A stretch of DNA of 64,000 nucleotides from Larix kaempferi (Eukaryota; Streptophyta; Pinopsida; Pinales; Pinaceae), in the NCBI GenBank assembly GCA_027924585.1, contig BSBM01000822.1, positions 1,816,001 to 1,880,000 on the forward strand, read 5' to 3'. The notes under the pieces are model-generated. The model was given only the letters and a program-made list of their open reading frames with translations, made no database searches and was not told where the DNA came from. Below are positions 1 through 11,759 of this stretch, in pieces. Made by a program: the position numbers and the translations under genes. How positions within the stretch are numbered: position 1 is the first letter of the stretch; the number at the start of each line of letters is the position of its first letter.

Positions 1-3000
1 TCTGAACAACGGCACTCCGGCTCCACCTCCCAGAATAGCACTTTAAGTATTTATCAAAGGCAACGCCGATTTGTTGGTTGTGGGGTGAAAATTTGATTAT
101 GTTATAGAAGTTTATCAAATCTAACACCTTTCTGAGTACTAGCCCAACATTTTCAGGTTGGCAGAGCATACAGGTGTTAGATAGCGACCAAGATAAATTA
201 TTATGGGGATGTGAGTTGAAATGTTTTAGGATTACTTAAGCACACAGTTTAGCTCTCCGACAGAGAGTGCTCTTGACTTTGTCTTATGACAAGGTTCAAG
301 ACACTTATTTAATCTATATGCCTAATGCAAGTGAAAATGCAAACTTAAAATGCTCTCCGATAGAGAGTGCTCTTGACTTGGGTTATTTCAAGTTCAAGAG
401 GCTTTGTTCATTGTTAGAATAGAAGCAGCTTGCATATAAAGGAAAAAACACTTTCTAAAGTAAACAAATAATTGAAAGAAGTAAAAAGTACACACTTTCT
501 AAGGCCAAAATTAACAACTAACCATGAAATAAACAACAAGGTGGGATCAACCTCCGAACAAGGTGATCACTAGAACCGCTAGTCCCGAAAACCTTCCAGC
601 TAGCTGGATGTCCGCAAGGATGCTAACGGGGAAAGAGAAGTAGCTACAAAACTATGTGGTACTTGGGACGAAATCCCAAGATTACTATCTCAAGTCAAGA
701 CTTGGAAGAGAGTTTAATCTAAGTACAGAAATAAACTTTAATCTGGAAAACTTGAAGTAAAACTAACTAAACATGCATGAAACAATCTTCCCCAAATGGG
801 GAAGGAGAAGCAATGTGTGGGAGGCCCTATCCCACCTAGCCTTTTTATTCACTGAATTACAATTGCCTTTGGGAATTAAACCCTTGAAAGGTCTTTTTGA
901 GAGAAGTGAAACAACTTATTTAAACAAAAACTTGAAAGCCCTTAATGGCTAATACAAAAGGAGAGTGGTTTTGGTTCTTTGATTTGATTTAAGTCTTCTC
1001 CTTGAATGTAACTTTGCTCTTCTTTGAGTATTGTTCTCACTAAACTTTCTTCTCCTTCGAAAGATCTACACAAGCTTAACCCATCTCAACCATGCACCCA
1101 TTAGATGTTAGTGAAAAACAAACTTTGAAACTAGGTGTAAAAGACTAAGATCTAATCTATATGCAAGAGAAACTTTTCAATGCAAGCTTTTGAGATTTAT
1201 AAAATGAGATCTAAGCTACCCTAATGCTACTTTTCAAATCTAGAAACTTCTTTAAAAATCTAAACTATAAACTTTGATAAACAAATGCAAAACTTAGATC
1301 TTGGAATGAGATTTAACTATAGCAAAAATGTAAGATCTAAATCATGAAATAATCCTAACACTAAACAAGCTTACTCTTTGTTTTTTACTTGTGTTTTTGT
1401 AGGTGGACGAAGGGAAGAAGGGGAAGACAAGATGAGAAGGGATGGAGAGGAGGAACGAAGGCAATGAGAAGAGAAAGAAGAAGAGGACAAGAGGAGAAAG
1501 AAGGGAAAGAAGAGGAAAGACGAGAGGAGAGGAGGAGCAAATGGGAGAAGGGATAAGAGGAGCGGATGGGATAAGGGAGAAAAAGAAGAGGAAGGGCGAG
1601 AGCAAAATAGAGAGGAAGGAGGCTAGGATGGAAGAAAAGAACAAGTGAGACGAGAGCTAGAAGGAGAAAGAAAAAGATGTGTAGAAGAGGCAAACGAGAA
1701 GGCAAAAGTCAAGCAAGCCGAAAACCAAAGGCAAACTTAGACAATGATCTCAAACTTAGAGAAAGGAATAGCTTTGGAGTTCCACAGTTTGGATAGGTAG
1801 ATCTAGTAACTGTTTTAGAAATTTGTTGAAAGTTTGATGGAGGAAGCAAGGACTCCTTGTTTCTTGAACTTATAAAGCTCGAGATTCTTTGGCCATATGC
1901 AGAGTGAAGATGAACCTACAAAAGACCTTGTACTTTGGAAGCTACCTGCAAAACCAATATGCTCAAGCGAAAAGTATAGATCTATAATTGCATGTGCTAG
2001 ATTGTTAGCCTTCTTGAAATATAAATCTACAATTTGAAATTCTTAAGCACAAAAGCAATACACAATATCACCTTGTTACAAGATGAAATATGGCCACCAA
2101 GAGCCTCCACAATTTGACCTCCAAAGTCGCAACTTTATTAAATGATAAACAGGTTACAAATCCTCCAGAGTTTCTTTGCTAAATGATCCATGAGGAATGA
2201 GGAGAAAAGCCCTCATTATATAACAAAAGACAAGCACTAAGCTACCCTAATTCGAATTGGCATGATGGAAGCCAATAGCACCTAACACAAGTCGAATTCC
2301 TAATTAACATCCAATCAAATCCAAGTAAAGCCAAGCATTGGAGTGGTAACTCCACCAACAAGCTCGAGTTGCATTGAATGAGATGAGGAGGTGGCCTCCA
2401 CCTAAGCAAGGCACCCCTCATCTCCACATTGGAAGTATCTCCCATCAAATAAACATGTGCCATGTGGTAAATTCGAGCTCCCATAGAGATTGACGTGAGC
2501 AAGCTTGGAGATAGCGTGAGGATTTGGTAGGTGGCTTGGAGTTTAACCAAAACTTGATTGCAATCTTGGTAGTTGAGAGTGGGAGGTGGCCTCCACCTAG
2601 GCAAGGCGCCCCCACCCCCATTTAATGTAACTCAACACCAACCAAATCTCATTTAATAACCTCTCCACATCACTAATTCGAGTTTTGCATGCATGGAGGG
2701 CGAATTCTCTTGGAGTTAATCACTTGTGTTGACTGGATACTTCATTGAAGTTGATTGGAGATGACTGGAACCTTCATTAATGCCCAGTGCCATGTCAATT
2801 AGCCTTTTATTTTAATCCATTTGGATTATTTTGGAGAGATTTGGATTATCTCCAAATATTCAATTTTTAATATTTTAATTAATAATTTCTCTGTAAATGA
2901 CTTTTTTGAGAAATTATTAATTATGAAGCTGAATTGACATCCGAAACTTAGGGTAAACTGGTCTGGGGATCATGAATGATTTTTGGCTTAAGGTTGGAGA

Positions 3001-3502
3001 CTTCAATCACTGAATTCGGATCCTGGATGACTGACATATAACAAATTGAAATTTTTCCATTTAAACTATGGAAAAATTTATTAAAATTTAAAAAATAATT
3101 AAAAACCCAAATCCGACGCCTCCGGTAAAAAAAATTTGAAATTTTTTCTGAGGGTCCTAGAGACCTAGGACATGACCAAAACCTATTCTAATAGTGTCTA
3201 GTAGGCTTATATACGTCAGTTGGACTCTAATAACCCCCCATGGCTAAAATTTTCAAAATCAGGCATTCTAGCTTTGGAGGAAGCGGGAGAAAACCTCATC
3301 GATTATAGCTCGGCTATAGGCAAAGTATAATTGACAAGGGAAAAAACTCCCTGGAATACCTTAGTTGCTTAATCAAGTCATGGGGAACCGAGCCACTCAG
3401 AATCCTACTAGCACACTTTATTACAAACCCCGTGGGGCCATGGTCATGTCGACTGAAAAACAAAACTGACTAGCCAAAATTGGCTAGGCACAACTGATGG
3501 AT
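1..3502 (-). repeat. Degenerate long LTR-like repeat, minus orientation
   Basis: Non-coding repeat related in reverse complement to the LTR-like repeat at 37.6-40.5 kb. Three landmarks agree. Paired hairpin motifs at 252-303 and 352-400 match those at 40206-40322. A stretch rich in AGATCT lies at about 1070-1340. The segment at 3412-3500, with a run like TTATTACAAACCCCGTGGGG and a GCCAAAATTGGC core, matches the reverse complement of the 5' start of the other copies. A reverse-strand TATA-like core (TATATAAT) lies near 2215-2222. The 3' end probably lies close to the window edge. No pol gene is attached. The boundaries are approximate and I could not define a target duplication. Confidence 0.5.
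1399..1720. repeat. Purine-rich (GA) low-complexity tract
   Basis: About 320 bases are almost entirely A and G on the plus strand. The lack of pyrimidines leaves long stretches free of stops on both strands, giving Lys/Glu/Arg-rich readings on plus and Ser/Leu/Pro-rich readings on minus. This is composition and not evidence of a gene. It lies inside the minus-orientation LTR-like repeat. Confidence 0.7.
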
Positions 3503-3572
3503 CATCTAATACACTGGAGTACAAACATTCATCATGTTTGTCAAATGGAGGCTCTTCAGATAATCCAACTAT

Positions 3573-5640
3573 GGTACAAAATGTTGGTAACACTAAACAT
3601 TATCCATAGTCTTGCAGAATTTCATTAGGTTTTACATAGGTGTTTTTAATTTTTGGTCATTAAAAATTGCCCCTCAGGACAAATTGTTGTAATGTAAAAG
3701 AGGGTTACTTGGTCCCTTTTTATGTTGTAGAGGGGTATGGGTAATCAAAGTAAATGGCATGAAACCCCCTACACCCTTGGGCCAAGTTTGAAGTCATTCG
3801 GACAAGTCTTGCTATGGTTTTGGACACTTTTGCCCAGGTCAGTCATGGAAATCAAGAAATTGGGCATTTAATTAGTGAGCCAACATTTAATTAGTGAGCC
3901 AAATTTTGGAAAAGTGACTATAGTCACTTGGGGTGGCCAAGTAAAGGTTCTAATGTTTATATTATGTTCCGAAGACAAATTTAAGACCCAAAGGGCCCCC
4001 CCAAGCAAGCATATCACAAGTTTTGAGTTGCCCACTCTAGGGAGTGCGCCCTCCTCTCCTTGATTGGATGGACTGTGTAAAAGTCAATGGGTGGGGTCCC
4101 ACTTGGGTGTTTTCCTTCCCATTTGGATTAGATTTGGGCATGGAAACATTATAATGGGGTTCCGCCCCCCCCACTATTGGATCCCAAACCATGGTTTATG
4201 CCCTCCTTGAGCAAATGCGCCCCCCTCTCTTGGGGCCCCCTCTCTCCCTTGTGACACTTGTCTAGCATACAAGGAGCCTCTCTCTATCATTTTTCCTATT
4301 TAAGGAGGGCATTCCTCCTCATTTGGGTTAGCATCACTCACTTTCTTCCTCTCTTTCTTTTTCTTGCTCTCTCTTGCTCCCATTGCTCCCATTTTGCTCT
4401 CTTGCTTCCATTTTGAAGAGAGCCATTGTAATCTCCATATTTGAGAAGTTAATAGAAGAAATCTTTGGAGGAATTACTGTCCTTGGCATGGTGGATGAGG
4501 TGATATTGTTACATTCATAGTTTTTCTTGCATTTGTGGATCTCAAGCAAGGTTTTTTGCTTGAGAATAGCATTGTAATAGTTTTGTTGCATGCTATGTGG
4601 GTTGTCTCTTAGTATTTGAGAAATTAATGTATTTTTGTTTAAATATCTTGTTTCTCAAGTCTTTGTAGGTTTCTCACCCCATTTGCATTGTTGAGCTAGT
4701 TTGTCATAGGTTGCCCAAGTTTGAAGAGTGGGATTTCCGGGTGGAATACCCCACTGTTCAACAATCTTCAAAGGACTTGGCATCTTCATACTAACTTTCT
4801 TCTTGTTGCAGATTTTTGCAAGCCTTTCTTGCACTCCTTACTCATCTTTTTTCAAGTTTTTACATGCAATATTTGCTTTAGAAAAATTTATGGTTTTTAC
4901 ATGCAAAGTTACAAGTTCATTTAAATCTCATTTTTATCACATTTGTACTATAATAGCTTACTGTTTTGTGCAGGTTTCTGATCTTACAGGGGGAGGGAAT
5001 GCCCAAATTTGGCAACTAGCAAGCACCAACAACACCCAAGAGGGGCTACTTCAAGTCCTTCACCCAAAACAGTCAAAAAGTCACTCTTTCTCTCTCTTTT
5101 CCCAATAATAACAAGTGTTGAAATCTAAATCATTGTAACAAGCCCAAGAGAGTCTCTTGGGGTTAAGTTTATTGTGTTTTGTTTCAAGCATTTAATTCCT
5201 AGATTAGTTTACTCTTAGTTGCATGCAAGAGAAGAGGCTTTGCCCATCCTTGCATGGTTTTGTTAAGTAGTTTTGCTTACAAGTTGCATTTACTTCAAGT
5301 TATTTATTTTTGTCTGCACCTCACAAGTGAAATGGCTCTGCCACTCCTGTGATATCGCTCTTGGCTTGTACTTTACTTCTGTAATTTTATTTCAAGTTAT
5401 TTCATTTCGTCTGCACCTCATATGTGAGAGGCTCTGCCTCTCCTGTGATATCGCGCTTGGCTTGCATTGTTTTAGTTTAGTTTTGCTCAGAGAATAAAAT
5501 TTAACTTAAGCCCTGTTTTTCCCCGTATCCTCTCCCCCCGCCGGTTCAACCGATCTTGGGTGACGAGAAAGGGCAAAGATTTGTGTTGGCTAGTTTAATA
5601 GGCAGCTGTTATCACACAACTTCTAGTTGTCCCAAAAGGT
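3573..5640 (+). repeat. Long LTR-like repeat, plus orientation
   Basis: Non-coding repeat with the same internal order as the copies at 21.3 and 37.6 kb: a TG start (TGTTGGTAAC), a TATA-like core near 4290 (CTATTTAAGG) followed by a CT-rich leader, and a block with TTTGGAGG then GAGGTGATATTG at 4463-4508. The latter recurs at about 22418-22475 and 38698-38755. The 3' part holds an imperfect tandem duplication at about 5291-5465, described separately. It lies next to an opposite-orientation copy that ends about 70 bases upstream. No gag or pol follows it, so it is probably a solo or decayed LTR. The ends are approximate. Confidence 0.5.
5291..5465 (+). repeat. Imperfect tandem duplication, about 95-bp unit
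   Basis: Two adjacent copies share a TTCAAGTTATTT start, a GTCTGCACCTCA core and an end reading TCCTGTGATATCGC then CTTGGCTTG. They start near 5292 and 5389. The duplication lies in the 3' part of the LTR-like repeat, in the same relative place as the duplicated hairpins of the copy at 40.2-40.3 kb. Confidence 0.65.
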
Positions 5641-8150
5641 ATCCCATCCGAGATGGTAGAGGAGACGGACAACTAAAGAGGTGACCCAAGAGATGCCACG
5701 ATTCCCAATGCAAGCTAGGAGTCACGACAACCGAGGCACTCTTCGATTTAGATCTTGACAGGATAAGATCAAGGGGGAGACCCTATAGCCAATCGACAGA
5801 AGACTAGCCAAAGCAATGGTTCTTGGGGAAGTGTGAAAGTTGAGTTACGGAAACCAATGCAAGCTTAGGTGGACCCAAGGGTCTAAGTATATGGTTGAAG
5901 AGGCTTAAGAAGTGACATGAGTTTCAAACAATGTATGATTTGGGCCACCTAGGGGGATCAAAAGATAGATCTAGTACCATAAAATACACAAGTGGGACCC
6001 ACTTCCTTAAAATAGGGAAAATGGTTCAAGATGGGTCCACTTGGTCAAAATTAATGGGAGATGGTACTATAGGGGCTCTATGACATGGATCTATGGATTG
6101 ACAAAGATTTGAGAGCACCCAAGTGGGGGATCTAGGAAAAGACAATCCCCAAGGAGTGCGAATTGCACCAAGGAAGACTAGTGCCTTAGATCAAGGGCCA
6201 AATGGAGTCGGATGTCCACCAAAACGTAGATCGGGGTAGTTAAGGTACAAAACAAGGTGGGTTTTGAAGATCAAAGGCATCCAATAGCTAGATCTCAGTA
6301 GATCTGAGATTCAAAATGCATCACCAACTGAACCAAGTGGGGCACAACCCTCAAAATGAGGAATGGGGCCCACAAGGTGAAGCACAAGGGGTAGGTTATC
6401 AAGGTAGATCTATGCAAATCAAATGGGATCTCACCTACCCATGTGCTAGAACTAGCTCAACTCAACCACCCAAGGATGGCGACCTCACTCAAGGAAGGCT
6501 AAGTGCTTTGGGGAAGGGGTCAAATGAAGTCCAAATGCCACCAAACTATAGATCCGAATTGCCGTGGATACTATAGAGGTGGGTTCTTTTTATTATACCC
6601 AAATCCAAGCTAGATCTTGGTAGATCTAAGAAAAAGTGAAAATGAGGGTTTTAATCAATGAGGGTTTTTAGATCTAAGAGAATAGATGGATAGGATAGAA
6701 TAATTTCATACCTCTTGGAACATACTTGGAAGATGAAGATGGAAGAGGCTTGTGACAAGGATTACTTCCCACAAAGATCAAATGCCAAACTTGGATGAGC
6801 CCTTCTTGCCAATATTTTGCTTCCTCCAACCAAATCGATTTCCCTATTCCTGTCAATCAAGGACACAAAGATCAATCAATCAATCAAGAATGGAAAGAGA
6901 TGCAAACAAAGAGATGATAAACATGAAATGTTGGTACAAAGACAAAACAACTCCCTGTCAACCAAGACGTCCTCTTGAAGCTTGAAGGGTAGGCCTCCCC
7001 ACCAATTCGCACTCCTCAAAATCCCCTTCTTTGCCTGCAAAACAATGTTAGTTGAAGATAAAATCAAGATGGCCACCAATGTCTGTCAATGCAGAGGAAG
7101 AAGCATTTACAATCACCACAAGCATTCCAACTTCAAGATCCAAGATGCCCAGAAAGTATTTTTATTCCAATAGCCAAGAGCCAAAAATCTCTAGATGAAT
7201 TTTACAATGACGGGGTCTCCTCCTTATATAGGATAATAAAGACCAAAACCCTAGATCTCAAAACCACTTTATGAAATGAGTGATTGAGATTAAAAGATCT
7301 CACAACATAATCAATGGCTAAGATGAGCCAACATAACATATCACATGGATCACTCAAAATAGAGGTGACGTCATAGCTAGAAAGCACAAAGTGAGGGTGA
7401 CATCATCCTCTAGAGGGGGCAAAAGTACATGGGCCCACCTCATATGACTAGGACATGACACATGAAGCTCATGGTGGGGCTAGGAGGCATCAATCCTTGC
7501 TAGCTCATCCCCATGGCACAATAATAATAAAATAATATGTCCAAATGATACAAATGATCAAATTTGTCCTCAAAATCTGTGAGAGACATGCAGTAAAAGG
7601 CCTCCTGTGGCCTCTGTGGACCCCACTAACTGATGAAAATTGCCTGGAAGATGGGGGGTTCACCCTAGAAGACCTCTGTGAAGACCAAGTGCCAAAACCT
7701 TGCCTCAATTGCCCAAATCGAATTCCTCAGTGACCCTTTTATTCCATTTTTAACCTGCCTTGGTAACTGTGAAGCTGTTGAAACTACCACCTAGGGCACC
7801 TACGCTATCAAACTGAGCCCACCAGGCTCTCCAGAAGGGGGGTTGAATGGTAATATCAAGTGGTTGGACCACCCTCTCCTCATACAGCGCCCTAGGTGAA
7901 CTGGCCTCTCATGGCCCTTGCTGGTCAGGCTGGGAAAACAGCCCCAAAACTGGTCAACAAGTGTAAAATTGCATCTATCACTGTCAGAAGTGCCCGGAAC
8001 TGAAAGATAAGTGTCTCATTGGATCTAGAAGACCCAAATCTACTAGAAGTGTGTACTCGTACACCATGGGTTGCCCTGATGGGCCAACTGTAGGGTCCAC
8101 TATATATGGACAGTGCATAATCTGATGATCTGAAATAATAATAAAACCTG
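5641..8150 (-). repeat. Probable minus-orientation LTR-like repeat and flank
   Basis: No gene is recognised. An AGATCT-rich block at 6200-6680 and a reverse-strand TATA-like core at about 7234 (CTTATATAGG on plus) occur in the same order as in the minus copy at the start of the window. This suggests another decayed LTR of the same loose family. Short open stretches here (for example 6316-6576 and 7545-7733) show no recognisable domain. Both boundaries are uncertain. Confidence 0.35.
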
Positions 8151-11100
8151 CTGAACTACATCAATCATTGTCTGAATCATATGTCCATCATATAGCATCA
8201 TCATCAAGAGTATGCGGGGCCATCAATCATCATCAATAAGCATACATGGTCCACATCATCACGAAGCCCAAGGAATGACCATAGTCAAACTAGGTTTGAC
8301 TAGGTCAATATACAACCAAGGATAAATCATATCAATAGACTAAAACATGTTCCTCTAATCATACTCACAGCTCAACTTAAAGTATAACATCATTTAGTGG
8401 CATTAATCATGTTTTCATATTCCATTGTTATTTATAATTACTTGCATAATAGCTTAAATGACAAACTCACCCACTGGACATGGTCTAACTGCTAGCTAAG
8501 GATGAAGGCTAGGAACAAGGCTGGGCAAAGGGGTGACTTGTCTAAACTCAACTAAAAGACACTTTGGAGAGGGGGAAGCTACACTCTGTGCCGGACAAAT
8601 AACACGGGGAAGGGTTGTGCCTCACAAATGGGTAAGTTGTTTAGAGAGTGTTTATTCAACTTAGGCATCATGTCTACATCAAGTTGATCCAGGTTCATTA
8701 AGATCATTCAATTTCATTTCTTGGCCTTTTTGGCCTACATAACCCTTCGGATCTTAGGTGCGCTAAAAAGCACAACTAATTGCAGCTTGCATCCAGGGCA
8801 TGTTTATATATATATAAGGTCAGCAATCGTTTAGATATAGAATTTAAGAACCATTGCATTTTGGACCTTTCGTATACTCTTCGAGGAGTATTTTTAGCAG
8901 TTCATCGCTCTTGCCCTTTGCTCACGTGTGTTCACAAACACATTCTAGAGTTTATAGTTTCCATGGGCGAATTTACACAAGTTTCCATAAGTAGTACATG
9001 AGCTTTTAGTTTTAGCCAACAACATCTCAAGTGACTAGGGGGACTTCGTGCCAATGCCAAACATCAGGACAACCGACCAGAATGATTTAGGACTACAATC
9101 CAACTTACCAAAGGCGAGTTCTGTCACTAACTCAGAGCCGAGACACAAAACAAACATGGATGCGATCCAAACACAGAGGTAGTAAAAAGGGAAGTCCTCG
9201 GTATCAAAAAGTCAAGTAGGACAAGTCAAGGGAAAAAGCCAATCAAGGAAGGTCATGAATGGATGGAGTCAAGTGAAAGTGGAGCCTAAACTAGCAGACA
9301 AATGATGTCAAGAAAGACCATATCTATGCAAGGTAGTGAACCAGTGAGTTTTGTCAAGAAACCTAAATGTGCAAGTAATATGTCCATTTTATAATTCATC
9401 ATCAAGATAGTCCATTTTAAGTTTTACAAATTTTGCCACATCATGAATCATATACCAAGCTAATGTTGTGAACATGACTAAAGCAACAAGATAATAATCC
9501 ATAGTCAATGATCAGAAATACATAGGTCATACAACATCATCATAAGAATAATCATCATAAATCATCTGAAACACTGCTGCAATAACATCTCTAGGCACTG
9601 AACTAAAATTGTATGGAATAAAGGGTCACATCAGTCATCACATCTAAACTCTCAAGGCTCAGCCTTGGCACAAGGTCTGACATAAATCTGATAAAATACA
9701 CTGCTCTGATCATGAGTGATCTCATAATATAAACTCATCATAGCCAAGCTCTGAATAATCCAAGCTCTGAAATGTGCAGATATCTGCTAAGCAAGAATAG
9801 TAGCCCTGCTACTATGGTGTGATAACAGCACCCAGATATATATCTTCACTAGAATGGACAAAAAGAGACTTGACCTGTGGAGCTAGTGGGGTAGAGGCTG
9901 TGGGGAGCCTCGTGGCACTTTGTGTCCTCCAGTTGAGCACCCAGGGGCTAGCAAGTTTCGAGATTTACCCGTGGAGCTAGTTGGGAACCTTGTGTTCTTA
10001 GGTTGAGCACCCGGCACTCTCTCTCTATTCGAAGGAGATAATCTCTTGGGGGTAGACATCTAAATTAGTTCTTTTCTTTGCAACAAACACCTTAATCCCC
10101 TAAGTTGAAGTGAGACTTAAAATCAATTAAAACTTACAGGACCTGTTATCACATCCATGTTAGCTGGAGCTACCATGCTGCATATTGTGTGGTCAAGGAC
10201 CATACTACATTTTTTTTTTTCCAGATCAGAGATCAGATAGCCTGAGAGGGGGCATCTATTGTATTGAGATTGCCCGGAGCAGAGATATCAGAGGGGACAC
10301 ATTGTACTTTGATGGTCCAGAGCTACTACAGAGCAGTGATCACAGGGTCCCCCTTCCTTGTCGAGCTTTGCATGATCCCATTGAGAGAGTTACTTAGCCA
10401 TATTGTGATGAGAGCATTGCTAAGTACAGTTGGTTTGCCACTTATTGCCCAGATTCAGCAGAGATTCAGCTTCAGCAACAGGTATATGGTATGGCAGGTA
10501 TAGCATTTCATGGATATTGCTCATGATGTTTGCTTTCAGACTTGTTTATTTATGATAGTACATGCACTAGATGTATGATGTATGATGTGGTGATCTCATG
10601 CCTTATTGTGATGTTGATGGCCCTTGGTGAGGTCAATCCACCTTCTTCAGTAGACTCATGTATATGCACACTAGTTCCTGTCCCCACTATTGGTATAAAC
10701 TTGGTCATTCGTCCTTCCAGGAAGCTAACATTGGTTCCACTTGTCACTTCCTTCCACCCATCCGACTCATCCATTTTGGTTCTTTCCCGACTTGGACCTT
10801 GATATGTGGCCTTGAGGATCCCCTTCCCCATTGACCTCTGAGTATGCCATGACTCCCTGTTTATTGTGCCTCGGCTCTTTAGTGTGTGAGATGCATTCTC
10901 AAACCTAGGATTTACTCTTGTCGGTTGCCCCCAATGTTGTAATGCAATATAGGATTGTGTAGACTCACCGAGTGTTCCCCATTAGTCATCGAAGCACGCA
11001 CACTTGCCCCCATTACTTTGCAGTATGAGCACCATTGTTATATCTTTTGAGATATGCATGAAGCCGAAAGGGCTATGAAATGTAATGAAATGAAATGAAT

Positions 11101-11700
11101 TGTAAATGAAGCCAAAAAGGCTATATGAAATGTAAATCAAGCCAAAAACGCTAAGTATGAAAGTGAAATGTAAAGTCCAAGAATGTGTTTTTGAACACAC
11201 ACGGACACAGGCCAACCATATATATCAGAGCATTGTATTGGTTATTTCCTCACCTAGTCCTGCGGGGCAAGGAGGTGAGATGGAGTAAGGGACAGCTATG
11301 CGAATTGTCCCCTAGAGTCTCAAGTTACGGTTTGCCGGACACCCAGTCATGGCGGCTCTAGAAAAGATCCTCGTAGAGTCTGTTGAAGGCACGGATGTGA
11401 GTTGCAAAGTGTGCGTTAGATGATTAGTGGTGGTTTCCCTGCACTATACCCATTTGTGAGGCACCGCCCTTCCCTTGTGTTATCATGGTATGCTTATGTC
11501 AGTGGGTCCCGCTTTCCCCGTCTATCCAAAGGGTCACATGGTCATCGTCCATGTCTTTCCCCTATCTTGTCACCTTGTTTATCCACCTCACCCAAAGTTA
11601 ACTAAGTGACCAAGTCTATAAGTGTGCATAGCAGTTTTTGAGTCTTTGTTGGAGGTGGTGGGCCCACCTCACCTGGGGCCCGGTTTTTATTGAAATATTA
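8151..11700. other. Unassigned repeat-like spacer
   Basis: About 3.5 kb without a recognisable gene. It contains a CATCAT-rich stretch (8160-8270 and 9400-9560). An internal imperfect duplication at about 9878-10015 reads GTGGAGCTAGT, then GTTGAGCACCC, twice. A run of weakly repeated AAGCC...GGCTA...GAAATGTAA units lies at about 11058-11175. An open stretch at 10185-10397 (70 codons) has ordinary amino-acid composition but matches no family I know. The region is probably decayed retroelement DNA. Confidence 0.4.
11058..11175 (+). repeat. Short imperfect tandem repeat
   Basis: Three imperfect units of about 32-46 bases each contain AAGCC, a short A-rich spacer, a GCTA element and (in two) GAAATGTAA. 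They start near 11060, 11106 and 11138. No coding potential is attached. Confidence 0.5.
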
Positions 11701-11759
11701 TTTATTATGATCACCACGTTGTCGTTATATTTTTTAGTAATGTACTAACATAAATAAGG

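Noticed and set aside
1342-1705. Ser/Leu-rich frames on minus and Lys/Glu-rich frame on plus
   Set aside because: Explained by a purine-only tract. Codon content follows composition on both strands.
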